Assembly: GCF_030272615.1 (NCBI RefSeq)
Contig: NC_081414.1
Coordinates: 825,001-889,000 of the forward strand
Length of the DNA stretch: 64,000 bases
Direction of reading: 5' to 3'
Origin: Cryptomeria japonica
Lineage: Eukaryota; Streptophyta; Pinopsida; Cupressales; Cupressaceae
The position numbers and the translations under genes are program-made. A model generated the notes under the pieces. That model worked only from the letters and a program-made list of their open reading frames with translations, was not told where the DNA came from and ran no database searches. Numbering within the stretch: the stretch's first letter is position 1; every line of letters begins with the position of its first letter. Of this stretch, positions 1 through 9,706 are shown one piece after another.

Positions 1-277
1 AGGATTGACGATGTCCAAAATGATGACAAATGAGCACGCACATTGATGCGATAGGATAAAATCGATCAAAATCATGACTAGATAGTGTTGTCGACAAGAC
101 CAAATTTGAGAGCTAGACGAATGAAGAATATAGCAGAAAAACTCGATGCTCGCAAATGATAAAAACCAAGTGCGTGACATAGGAGAAATGTTAATGCGAC
201 GCAAAAACCTAAAATGAGGCAATGCGCAAATGTTAAAGTATGATCCCGCAAGCGTTGACCATTTTTAGGTGTCTACA
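1..277 (-). repeat. 3' LTR of element A (partial)
   Basis: These 277 bases repeat at 27642-27918 with one difference seen by eye: a CpG G at position 38 is A in the other copy. The plus-strand end reads ttttaggtgtctaca, which on the minus strand is the LTR start tgtagacacctaaaa. The same 15-base start begins the LTRs of element B. Confidence 0.9.
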
Positions 278-293
278 TTTTGCCCCTCTTTGA
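278..293 (-). promoter_or_regulatory. Polypurine tract of element A
   Basis: On the minus strand this reads caaagaggggcaaaa immediately before the LTR start tgtagacacc. The identical tract precedes the 3' LTR of element B at 21692-21706. It would prime plus-strand DNA synthesis. Confidence 0.85.
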
Positions 294-550
294 GACAATG
301 CGATTTTAAGCGTTGTTTCAAAGAACGATGATGAAAATGCCCCAGACGATAATAATGACATATGCATGCCCCCTCGAGGAATTGGCCGGAAACATGCAGA
401 AAATAGGCCAATTGATCGATAAAAATGATAGGATCGAACGGAGTGACAATTGGATACCAGATGCATGAAGGACAAGAAATTAACGACACAAAAGACCGCG
501 ACCAACATAAGATGGAGAGGGTGCACATCCATCTATGCACTGACAAAGAT

Positions 551-561
551 CTATAAATGAG
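551..561 (+). promoter_or_regulatory. TATA-like box of the antisense PMD gene in A
   Basis: The sequence ctataaatgag lies about 85 bases upstream of the ATG at 641. The homologous gene in B has ctataagata at the equivalent place, 90 bases before its ATG. The matched position in two diverged copies supports promoter use. Confidence 0.5.
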
Positions 562-718
562 ACCAAGAGAGTGAAAATTGCTCATTTGCACTAGCCCAAG
601 AGGAAAATTTGTTGCTCTGGAAAAGGACACTTGCAGAGAGATGGTGAACATTCCAACGGCAGATCACCTCGGAGAATGTGTACGCACATTCAGATGACCA
701 AACGATGCAGGAGCAGCG

Positions 719-1102
719 GTATGTATCTCAAAAACCCATGTTTTCAATTTCATGAATTTGACTTGCTTGCAGGACATTGCGGGGCCCACAGGAAATGCAG
801 AAAATGACTTCTGCGCTTGTGTAGGGCGAATCCTGTGCTTGTGTGATGTCTTCTGCGCTTGTGTAGGGAGACACAGGTGCAGGTTACATGACACAGGCGC
901 AGAACTCATAACACAAGTGCAATTGTGCAATGCAAACCCTAATTTTAGTCAAAACAGCAGGCAAATGATCCGGAAAGGGGGAATAAGGGTAGGATAGGTC
1001 AGAGTAGCTTAGAAACACCCTGATTTGGATATGAAAATGAGGAAATGCAACCCGTAGGAGCAAACCCTAAAACTGACAAAATGTGCCCCAATTGTGATTC
1101 AG
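719..1102 (+). other. Predicted intron of the antisense PMD gene in A
   Basis: The donor is gcg|gtatgt and the acceptor is gattcag|agg. Removing 384 bases joins two exons in the same phase. The intron position matches the one inferred in element B, and exon 1 ends in similar residues (PNDAGAA here, PADAGEP in B). Confidence 0.65.
811..928 (+). repeat. GCGCYTGTG short-repeat array inside the antisense intron of A
   Basis: Three copies of about ctgcgcttgtgtaggg are followed by three copies in inverse orientation (acacaggtgcag, acacaggcgcagaactcat, acacaagtgcaatt), so the array could fold back on itself. A 19-base stretch, acacaggcgcagaactcat, recurs in the leader array of A at 26154-26272. Confidence 0.75.
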
Positions 1103-2914
1103 AGGCGACAGTATCCATTGATCACATGGGAGAACCGACCTGACTGCTTCATGCTACGACATAGACTCAGGAGCACAGACAGAGATACATTAGTAGGACT
1201 GGGGATATACTATATCATGTTCACGCCCGAGATTAGGGCAAACACAGGACTGCTTACTGCATTGGCAGAGTGATGGCATTCAGAGACCTCCTCCTTCCAT
1301 CTGGTGACTGGAGAGGCGACTGTGACACTAGAGGATGTATGGCATATCCTTCGCATTCCGATTCATGGAGAGATGATAGAGTATGACCCAGTGACAGGGA
1401 GAGACGCATTGTGCAGATTATTTGAGTGCGATGCAGATGATCTGGATATCGTAGAGAGGGAGATTGGCTGGGAGACCATGGCATCGGAGTATGATCGATG
1501 GTATGTGGTGATAGCAGTGGTGATAGCAGGAGATAGACGAGGACATGGATTCCCTATTGGATGGGGAAGAGTGCTGGAGCGGATGGCGATAGAGGGGATA
1601 GTGTACGTATGGGGACCATGTGTACTGGCTATGCTATATTTTCAGTTGCATCAGATAGCATATCAGGGAGGTCAGACTTTGAGCTGTGGAGTCACATTGC
1701 TACAGGTATGGGCATTTGAGCACATAGCCATATGTTGACCGATTATAGATAGACAGGTAGTACCACACTGACCATATGTGTATTGCTATGAGGGAGCACT
1801 GAGACAGGGTCCATTTGGATACATACTATATTAGCGACATGAGCTAGACAGACTGAGAGAGTTCACATGGAGGCCATATCGTGATTTCCCTGGATGGTCA
1901 GATGATAGTGATGAGCTATCATATTGCAGACAGGAGAGGTACCTAATTGGGCGACTAGTGAATTGCCAGAGAGTGATTGAAATGTACCTGCCAGAGAGAG
2001 TCAGACGATAGTTTGGAGAGAGGCAGGATGTACCTAGGAGGACTGCACACTTTGCCCAATCTCACAGAGAGATGAGTCAGTGGGGGAGTATGATTCAGCC
2101 ACACATAGCATATGCTGACTTCTCACAGCTACAACAGAGACAGTGGGATTGGAGATCAGATGTAGTGGATGCCGGGATGACAGAGGAGTATGAGAGATGG
2201 TTTGCACGACGGCGGCCAGTGCCATTGACAGATCCAGACATTCCAGTACCGAGGAGACAGGAGGACTTCCCACTCACAGGAGAGGAGGAGGGAGATGATG
2301 AGGACGAGGAGGATGAGGGCAGTGATGAGGATGAGGGGGAGGACGAGGACGGAGATGATGAGGGGGATGACGATTATGAGCCAGGTGCAGCCGATTAGGA
2401 GTCATTACAGGATATACCCATAGAGCCGGAGACAGCTAGGATAGAGGAGATGGAGATGTGCAGGGCGACCATAGCGAGTCAGCATGATCACATTGTGACA
2501 TTAGAGAGATAGAATGCCATCTTGAGGACATGGAATGAGCAGTTTAGAGAAGAGATAGCCAAACTTACAGTGGCTCGAGATACAGCAATAGCTCAGGCAC
2601 AGCGAGAAGAACAAAGAGTCACTGAGTATATTGGGTCAATTAGGAATGCCAGTGCACGGGAGATGGCACAGATGTTGGTAGAGACCGGAGAGGAGATATG
2701 CCATTGGAGGACACTATATGAGAGTGCAGTTCCACCTGAGTAGAGAGCAGCTTCATATCAGGCACGATCGAGGACAGAGAGCAGGGCACGCTCTCGAAGG
2801 TCATTGAGCAGCATGGGAGTGAGTGGACCTATGAGACCACCACAGCCAGGACCAGGAGGGACATCATCCGCAAGACATTGCAAGGATGAGGAGGACAGAG
2901 GGAGCACCCAGTGA

Positions 2915-4010
2915 CAGAGGCACGTGCTCATTAGGACAGACAGTGGACATTTATGTAGTTTGACATTTTGTAGTCAGCCTACGGGCCATACTTAGGATAG
3001 ACAGTCCAATTTTGTACTCCGATATTATGTTGATATATGATATGATATGCATCGATATGATGGGATGCAATGTGTTATGACATATGTTATTTTCCATGTA
3101 TGGATGACTTATGCACTATTGATGTACCATTGTGGAACATGTATGGATGTATTTTTTTTGTGTTTTTGATGCATTTATAATATGAAATGGATAAAATGCT
3201 TGATATGATGCTTGATGTAATGCAAATGTACTAACCGAATGGATGCAGGATGCAGCATATGTGTTTGGGGAAATCGGAGCACTAGACCGAACTGACTATC
3301 CGAACTGATGGAAGAAATGTTAGTAAGAAGAAAATGAGACGGAGGACAGTTAGAGACAAAGAAAAACTTGCTTTCAGTAATGCACTTTGTAGGTGAGAAC
3401 CTTTATTTTAATGTAGCAAAATGGATGCATAGCATCTTGGCATTGAAGGCTAGAGCTGAAATGCAACCCTTTTTGCAAAAGACAGACACACCATAGACAA
3501 ATAGCAATCACAAAAGAAAAGAAAAGGACCATGAACCATCCCGGTCACTCTAAATCACTCAGTGACATCATCGAGCAACATAGGAACATGATCGAAGATA
3601 AATCAATAAATGATAAGACTCGCTAATTCCAACAAATCAAACAAACATCTTGATCTTCATTGTCAAAAGTTGAAAGTGCTAAGAGGACGATCATGCTATC
3701 TGGTTTCAGGACATGCGGTACCCCATCTAAGACAGGACATAGTCTGGTTTCAAGTATACCACACCCTGTATAAGACCCATGATATTTAGTGACAAGGACA
3801 AATAAATTTGTGGTTGATTGATATGACAATTTTGATCAGTTTGAATGTCTGGTTTGAGTGAAAAGTTCATCTATTTATGCATGATTTCAGTAAAAGCACA
3901 ACATTGGATTGCATGTCGTTGGAGGGATGCTCAGCGATCTGTCTATGCACAAAGGGGTTATGTTTTTGTTTTGCTTTTCAAGTTTTATAATTTTTTTGTT
4001 CATTTTTTTA
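2915..4010. other. Non-coding 3' region of A beyond the PMD frame
   Basis: No supported gene. Positions 3030-3240 are rich in atgatatgatgc-type words, resembling the ATTTGCAT-rich tract that follows the antisense gene in B on the same relative side (18080-18370). The small open frames here have no recognisable motifs. Confidence 0.5.
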
Positions 4011-4275
4011 GGACTTTATTTGACCTTTTAGGGATTTTTTCAAGACATTTTTCAATTTTTAAAAAATTATTTCAGGACATTTTTCAATTTTTTCAATTTT
4101 TTCAAGGACATTATTTGATTTTTAGGGATTTTTTCAGGACATTTTTCAATTTTTTTGTTTTTTATTTCAGGACATTTTTCAATTTTTTCAATTTTTAGAG
4201 ATTATTTCAGGACATTTTTCATTTTTTTTTTTTTTAAATTATTTCAGGACATTTTTCAATTTTTTTTTGATTTTG
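4011..4275. repeat. T-rich minisatellite (GGACATTTTTCAATTTTT units)
   Basis: At least seven imperfect repeats of a 20-40 base unit containing ggacatttttcaattttt are visible. On the element's own strand the tract is A-rich. It makes a spurious Phe-rich open frame on the plus strand. Confidence 0.85.
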
Positions 4276-4910
4276 CCCCCAATGTCTAGCAAGGCAAGGA
4301 ATATGACAGGTGGATAAACAATCTTGCTGAAATGTTGGTGGATAGAGGGAAGACAAAGGCCTTTTATTATGGAGACAATATGGATGCAATTTTCAAGGGC
4401 TATTGCGTGATGGGACAAGAGACTGGATATGACAATGTAAAGCAAGAACATGGCATGAGGGACATGTCAAGAGATTTTTGAAACCATGTTTAAATTTTGT
4501 GTCCTTATGTCAGATCAAGATCAAGGAATGAAAAAGAGTGTATGGATAGGATAAGCAAGGCCAAGAATGGATAAGGGACATGGACTGAAGGTCAGGATAG
4601 GATACGGGATAGTGGCAGAAAGTTGCAATAAGCTAGGGAATATGGATGAAAGGTTATAATAAGCAAATGGATAAAGACCAAAAGCTACGATAGACTAAAA
4701 GATGCAAACAAGATGCATGATGCTCATGAAGATCGTCAGCCTTGTCAAGATCAAAGGTGGAAAGAGGAAATGGACATGAGGGACAATAGGATATGAAGGG
4801 TAATGACAGGGGTTCGATAGGATAATGGAACAATGAAGGACAAAAGGATATGAAGGAGGAAACCTGCCCCCAAGTACGGTGTGCAAGAAGTTCATAGATT
4901 ACACATGACG

Positions 4911-4984
4911 CCTATTTGCCAGGTTTTCATCACGGTACTTGCCCAAGGCACCTGTTTGCCAGGTTTTCACCAGTGGACGAATTA
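4911..4984 (-). repeat. Post-ORF conserved block of A
   Basis: On the minus strand this contains two copies of gtgaaaacctggcaaa separated by a gcctTGGGCAAGTACC-like core. The same words, ggtgaaaacctggcaaacagg and gggcaagtaccatggtgaaaa, follow pol in element B at 16893-17040. In both elements the block comes after a homopolymer-rich stretch downstream of the large ORF. Confidence 0.75.
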
Positions 4985-5298
4985 TTTTTCTTTACTTTTT
5001 TCTTTTCTTTTGTCTTTTTTTTTTTTTTTGATTTTTCACTTTTTTTTTTTTTTAACTTTTTCAATAGAAGATGGACACATGATAGGGGATGGAAGAAGGA
5101 CTCAAGCATCTTTTTTTTTTTTGATAGTAGCCTTGAAAAAAATGGACCATGACCTTTAAAAGTATGCTAAAAGACGTTGGTAGGATAAGGACATGGAAAA
5201 TAATATGAAACTAAGGCAAGGATTTATGCAAAAGATTGGATCAAAGGGATCGAAGGATGGAAAATATGCATTGGATAATGGATAGGGTATCGGAAGAA
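4985..5298. other. T-rich spacer between A's ORF end and its conserved block
   Basis: Long T runs occur at 4995-5055 and near 5110; they are A runs on the element strand. No gene is seen. The position matches the A-rich tract after pol in B. Confidence 0.6.
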
Positions 5299-6294
5299 CT
5301 ATGCTTTAGTGGACGAAAATGTTGGCAAGATTGACATTGGCACACACCTTGAGGGTTGATGTACTAGTGGAGGACAAATGTATTTCAGATTGTGAGATTT
5401 GGATGGAGGAACAACTTGGGATTTTGGGACATAAGGGCCCAAAATGGATGAAGAAGGCAGTGGAGGAACAAATTTGAGAGGTTTGGATGGAGGAATAGCA
5501 ACTTTCGATGCCAAGTTGGATGTTTCTTTAGGCTTCTGTGCTTCAAGGAGCCGCTTAGGAACCCACATTGTTTTTGATTTTTCATGCTTTTGTGGTTCCT
5601 TGGAGTGCATTGCTTGCACAAGGGATTTAGGAACCCATATATATTTTGACTTTTGTTTTTGATTTTTCTCAGTGGGCCTTTGTGGCCATTTGGATATTTC
5701 TTTTTCTTTATAGATCATATTCTTCTTTTTTTTGACATGTCGATTATATTGGACATGTTGATCCTTGAATACATGTGGATTTTTAGACTTATGACTTTTA
5801 TACTTGGCATCCAAATTGCTTGGAGGGGGAAAGGAATGCATGGATGGATATGAATGAAATGGAGTTCTTTTGGATGGATGAAATTTACTCAAGGATGTGT
5901 GCCTTTGCTGACCTTGCATAGAGGACGAAGGGATATAAGGACCTAAGATGGATGGAAGGGATGATGGGGAAGGGATATGTTTGGATTGTGGAGGGATACC
6001 AACATCTTGAGAGTGAGTTGTGTAGACATGACCCTTAAGATCTTCTTTGATATGGAGGGGTTCTTTCTCATGAAAGTCTACTCCTTTGCCTTTATGAATA
6101 TCTTGACTTGTAGGATACTCTTTTCTTTGGGAAGAAGACGCGAGTCCATTATGAGGTGGATATGATATGAGAGAAATAATGAGATCTTGAAGTGGATCGG
6201 ATTGCACCAAAGTGGAAGAACTCATTATGCATGTCGAGGGTTCATGAACATCTTGCACTGACACGTTAGAATCATGAAGGGGATTAGGATCATG
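5299..6294 (-). CDS. Unrecognised large ORF of element A, 3' part
   Basis: This is the C-terminal 331 residues plus stop of the ORF that begins at 24281. Element B separates the two parts. With B and one TSD copy removed, the codon phase at 6294 continues that at 22491 exactly. The protein is rich in Ser, Pro, Lys and His. It contains an imperfect duplication around a (I/M)WVPK core (KYIWVPKSLVQA and KTMWVPKRLLEA) and two ILGPY(I/V)P motifs. No catalytic motif, zinc knuckle or membrane segment is visible. It occupies the place of gag-pol. The frame would extend to an apparent start at 6321, but that start lies in B's LTR and is not real. Function unknown. Confidence 0.7.
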   Translation of the reverse strand, partial: HDPNPLHDSNVSVQDVHEPSTCIMSSSTLVQSDPLQDLIISLISYPPHNGLASSSQRKEYPTSQDIHKGKGVDFHEKEPLHIKEDLKGHVYTTHSQDVGIPPQSKHIPSPSSLPSILGPYIPSSSMQGQQRHTSLSKFHPSKRTPFHSYPSMHSFPPPSNLDAKYKSHKSKNPHVFKDQHVQYNRHVKKKKNMIYKEKEISKWPQRPTEKNQKQKSKYIWVPKSLVQAMHSKEPQKHEKSKTMWVPKRLLEAQKPKETSNLASKVAIPPSKPLKFVPPLPSSSILGPYVPKSQVVPPSKSHNLKYICPPLVHQPSRCVPMSILPTFSSTKA

Positions 6295-6299
6295 AGGGG
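6295..6299. repeat. Target-site duplication of B, left copy
   Basis: agggg directly precedes the 5' LTR of B and is repeated at 22491-22495 after its 3' LTR. Confidence 0.95.
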
Positions 6300-7083
6300 T
6301 GTAGACACCTAAAATTGTCATGTCTAATTAAATAAATATTTTATTTATTTAATTATCTAAGCCTAATTCTTCTATTAATTAAATAAATCTTTATTTATTT
6401 AATTAATTCATTTATCCTCTTCTAGCCTTATTTCTCATTTAAATAAATACATTTATTTATTTAAATTATCCTTTTCCTAAATTAAATAAATATTTTATTT
6501 ATTTAATTATCCCACTTCTTCTATTAATTAAATAAATATTTATTTATTTAATTAATTCATTATCTTTTTCTACACATGACACATGTCATTCATCTCTTAA
6601 TTCCTACACTACATACCTCTTTCATTATTTTGGTATTTCTTATACCTACCCTCTAATCCTAGCCGACCTCTCTTTTACACCTCTCAATCTTAACCCTCCA
6701 TTTCTTATTGTGTCTTCTATTTAAGGAGATGCTTTCTTCATTGTCAAACCCTAATGACACATCCTAATGATTGATTTTGGAGTACTTGGCTACACTACGA
6801 TCCTACTTGCAACCACATTCCGTTCTTTGTTGAGCTCTTGTGCATATAAAAATCTGAGAGCAAATATATCAAGCAAGATCAATGGAGATAGGAAGAATGG
6901 AGATCAAAACCCTATTGGACATGTGATGGTATAATCTTTGTGATTTTGAGTTATTTTGCATTGTCTTAGGTAATCTTCATATGTTATGGTGGATCTTTGT
7001 TCATTGTTAGGCTAGGGTTTAGTGGTTGGATTCATTTAGCCTTTCAATATTGTTATTATTGTTATCCATTTTCACCATACACA
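6300..7083 (+). repeat. 5' LTR of element B
   Basis: The LTR starts tgtagacacctaaaatt and ends ccatacaca. It matches 21707-22490 without a difference seen by eye. Possible TATA boxes are tctatttaag (6716-6725) and catataaaaatc (6843-6853). Confidence 0.95.
6325..6557. repeat. Five AT-rich palindromes in U3 of B
   Basis: Near-perfect inverted repeats of the AATTAAATAAAT...ATTTATTTAATT type lie at about 6325-6355, 6374-6408, 6437-6466, 6480-6510 and 6523-6557. Each could form a hairpin of 13-16 bp. The same set is present in the 3' LTR. Confidence 0.85.
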
Positions 7084-7086
7084 TTT

Positions 7087-7104
7087 TGGCACGCCCGGTG
7101 GGAC
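7087..7104 (+). promoter_or_regulatory. Primer binding site of B
   Basis: tggcacgcccggtgggac begins three bases after the LTR end. TGG at the start fits pairing with a tRNA CCA end; the tRNA was not identified. Confidence 0.7.
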
Positions 7105-7192
7105 TCTTGTCCCTTTGCATTTAACATTTTTTGCAGATTGTGCATTTTTGAAGTTGCAGATCGGACAAAATTTTCGACAACATTTTAGGTTT

Positions 7193-7455
7193 TTCCGCGT
7201 CTGCGAGTGTTCGGATCGCGTTTTTGTGTTTCAGAAGCATCTGCGATATCGAGAATCGCGTCTGTGTTTCTGCCAATTTTATTTTTTTTGCAGGTTTCTG
7301 GAATCGCGTCTGAGAATTTTAACCGCGTCTGTGATGGATCTTATCGCGTCTGCATTCGAAAGTAGCGTCTATGACCTCTGATTGCGTCTGTGAATCACAG
7401 AACAGCGTCTATGTTGTACAGACACGTCTGCGTCTGGTATAGAAACGTCTGTGCT
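7193..7455 (+). repeat. GCGTCTGTG array 1 in the leader of B
   Basis: About eleven copies of a 9-10 base core (c)gcgtctgtg or close variants (gcgtctatg, gcgtctgcg) are spaced 15-30 bases apart. The spacers share no sequence. The reverse complement of this core is arrayed at 20885-21180. Confidence 0.9.
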
Positions 7456-7849
7456 TTCTATTTTGCAAATTTTTCAATTTTCTTTGATTCGGGTTTTCGG
7501 ATTTTGTACTTAGGGTTTCAGATCTGGTTTATTTTCGGCTAACTCTTGCAGATCTAGCTAACCTGGTTTGTGCAGCCTGCTTTGGAGGCAAAAACGTTTT
7601 TGTTGAAGGCCCCTTTTCACAAAGTCTTTTGGGTTTTCTAAAAATTTACCTAACTTGTGTGCTTGCAGGAAGGGGTGATCATTTGAAACAACCCAAACTA
7701 CTAACAATTTTGTTGCAGGCCCTTGGCTAGGGTTTTGTAGTTTTGTTGTGTGCCTTGTTTTCATAGACTAGCAAACACTTCCATTGGTGCACTAAATTGA
7801 ATCATTGTCTTTTGTGTCTTGAGCAATAGGCTCTTTTTGTTCAATCTTT

Positions 7850-8350
7850 AGAGGGCTTGTCTTCCCGTGTGGTCATTAGGACTGCTAGTGAGAAGAGAAC
7901 AACCCAAGTGGTAGCGAGGAAAACCCACCTCTTCCGAACCACTATAATCAAATGTATTCATGGTGAAAACTATGGATAACGTGTGCTGATTAGTTCATAC
8001 CGACACTATGTCTCCCCATAAACCCGTTTGATCAAATTTATTTGATCATTTGTAGGGCGTAACCCCTACCGGCTGGGAGCCTTCTGTATTTACAGAGCTA
8101 AAAGTGCCGCATGTATGGCCACACGAGCGGATGCCCTTACTAGCACCTCTTTGTTTTAGATGCCCAAATCCTTCTAGTTGTTGAGGCAGGAGGTCGGACC
8201 TCTGGTAGCGGCCCACACACATATGGTTCTTAGTAGAGATACAAAGTTCGCCATGGGGAGTTTTCATGGGGACTGATGCTTGGCTGACCTGAGAAGTGAG
8301 TGCCGAGGGTGGAGCCAGTGAGGTCAAGCATCTAAGTATCCGCTCTGAAT
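7850..8350 (+). other. Leader block conserved between A and B
   Basis: Words such as gagggcttg...cttcccg, agaga-tac...gttttcatggggactgatgcttggct and gagaagtgagtg...gtcaagc occur here and, inverted, at 25236-25760 in element A. The order is the same in both elements. No long frame spans it in either, so an RNA role (packaging, dimerisation, splicing or translation) is inferred. Confidence 0.7.
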
Positions 8351-8656
8351 AACGTAGCCTCGGGGGTAAAACCCTATGTGGGATCAACAACTATTGTCTT
8401 GGCCAGCCCTAAGATTTGTGCTTGTCTTATGCTAAACACTCAAACATTCAAGACAAAACAGCAAAACATTGTGTCTTTTGTGTCTTCAAGTGTATGCAAA
8501 AACTTTTTACATCAAACAACACACTTTTTGAGTCTAAACAGTTTGCAAACATTGAGTCATCAAGATTGTGTCCTCTTGTCACGAAAAACAGTCGAAAAAT
8601 CAGATTTGGTCACAACAAAACAACTTCACAGATAGGAAAAATTGCACTAAGGTTAC

Positions 8657-8818
8657 AGAAACGCGCCCGTGTCTGTTCAAACCGCGTCTGTGTCGGATAA
8701 GCGTGTCTGTGAAGTACAAAATAGCGTCTATGTTTTTGTCCGCGTCTGCGTAAAACAGAGTAGCGTCTGTGTCTTGGAACCGCGTCTATGAAGTATACAG
8801 AGGTGTCTGTGTCAGGAT
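8657..8818 (+). repeat. GCGTCTGTG array 2 in the leader of B
   Basis: About eight further copies of the core (ccgcgtctgtg, gcgtgtctgtg, gcgtctatg, gcgtctgcg and similar) at about 20-base spacing. Confidence 0.9.
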
Positions 8819-9304
8819 TTGAAAACTTTAACAGTCAAGCAAACAAAGAAAATCAGTTTTGGCATACTTGAGCTTCTTAGATTGTCTCTTCAGATTTCAT
8901 CTAGCAGTCAGCCTGTCCTAAGGTCTCATACAGTCCATCATTGCTTCACACCTCATTTTACATTCATACTTGTCTAAACTTGAGTCAAAAGGTCACTTGC
9001 TTGTCCTCACTATACTCTTTCAACACACTACATACTACTACACTTTGCTAAGTGGTCCCTCATCAAGGTTTCTTACCTTTGGGTCTCATTTGGTCTTACT
9101 TAGAGTCAAGGTCAGCTTACCTCATCAAGAGAAACTATCCTCTCTTTGGAAGTCACACCTACTCTACTACTTACATATTTGGTCTTACACTTTGGACATT
9201 GCAAGTACACCTCAAGATTCACTTACACTTCATACAACTCTTGGTCTGCCATACTCTTGTCATTTTTCATCTAGTTTCTCACATCTTGGTCTAACACCTA
9301 GTTC

Positions 9305-9694
9305 ATGGTTGAAACCTGCCTTCAAAAATCTAGGAGAATAGCTAAGGAAGCTCAAGAATCCGTAAACATGAGTTCTTATGAGTATGACAATGATCTATTC
9401 TACAATCCTGAGCACACTACATTACCAGACATGAATGTTTATAGACACAATCCAAATGTGGAAAGCGTAAACACTATAAACAACAATGTTACACACAATG
9501 ACACAGTTGACAATTCTTCAATACTATCAGCAGACATACAAGAATCCATAATGGATCCTCAATTCAATAGATTGGTTGAAGAGATAATGAGGAGAGATCG
9601 TCAATACTTTCTAAACATGATGGCACAAAGTGGAGCTAAAATACCGCATGATTTTGACTTATCTCAACTTATGGAAAGTCGACCCTCACAATAA
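9305..9694 (+). CDS. N-terminal ORF ahead of Gag in B
   Basis: A 129-residue frame from ATG 9305 to TAA 9692. It is acidic and Asn-rich and ends in a helical stretch (LVEEIMRRDRQYFLNMM). It is in the same frame as the Gag ORF beginning at 9707, with only TAA and four codons between, so it may be the true N terminus of Gag interrupted by a CAA-to-TAA change, or a short separate leader ORF. No known domain is visible. No upstream in-frame extension is needed for this start. Confidence 0.6.
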   Translation: MVETCLQKSRRIAKEAQESVNMSSYEYDNDLFYNPEHTTLPDMNVYRHNPNVESVNTINNNVTHNDTVDNSSILSADIQESIMDPQFNRLVEEIMRRDRQYFLNMMAQSGAKIPHDFDLSQLMESRPSQ

Positions 9695-9706
9695 ATTCAA
9701 CCCAAC

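Larger units (their letters stand above)
641..2914 (+). pseudogene. Antisense plant mobile domain (PMD) gene of element A, degenerate
   Basis: Two exons are predicted, 641-718 and 1103-2914, joined in phase 0 through a GT-AG intron. The second exon keeps one reading frame for 1.8 kb. PMD similarity covers about 1180-1740 (RANTGLLTALAE, then TVTLEDVWHILRIPIHGE, then WGPCVLAMLYFQLHQ). An Asp/Glu-rich run follows near 2280-2390, then a coiled-coil-like segment and a Ser/Arg/Pro-rich tail. In-frame stops occur at 695, 1271, 1736, 1769, 1832, 2009, 2396, about 2510 and 2741, with no indel needed. PMD proteins of plants are nuclear factors (MAIN/MAIL1 family) and also occur in transposons. The gene runs opposite to the host element. 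This copy is not translatable as it stands. Confidence 0.75.
7105..9304 (+). other. Leader (5' UTR) of element B
   Basis: About 2.2 kb without a supported protein. It contains two GCGTCTGTG arrays (7193-7455, 8657-8818) with a conserved block (7850-8350) between them that is also found in element A. Several short open frames lack recognisable motifs. Confidence 0.7.

Noticed and set aside
2072-2398. Separate acidic-protein gene
   Set aside because: It is in the same frame as the PMD exon and aligns with the acidic region of B's antisense gene, so it is a piece of that pseudogene.
3845-4198. Phe-rich membrane-like protein
   Set aside because: Produced by translating the T-rich minisatellite; on the element strand it is A-rich non-coding DNA.
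6295-6321. Start codon of the 340-residue frame at 6321
   Set aside because: It lies in B's LTR; the true frame comes from 22491 on the other side of B.
7193-7455. Evenly spaced short repeats suggesting a CRISPR array
   Set aside because: The core is only 9-10 bases, spacing varies, units diverge, there are no cas genes, and the context is a plant retrotransposon leader.
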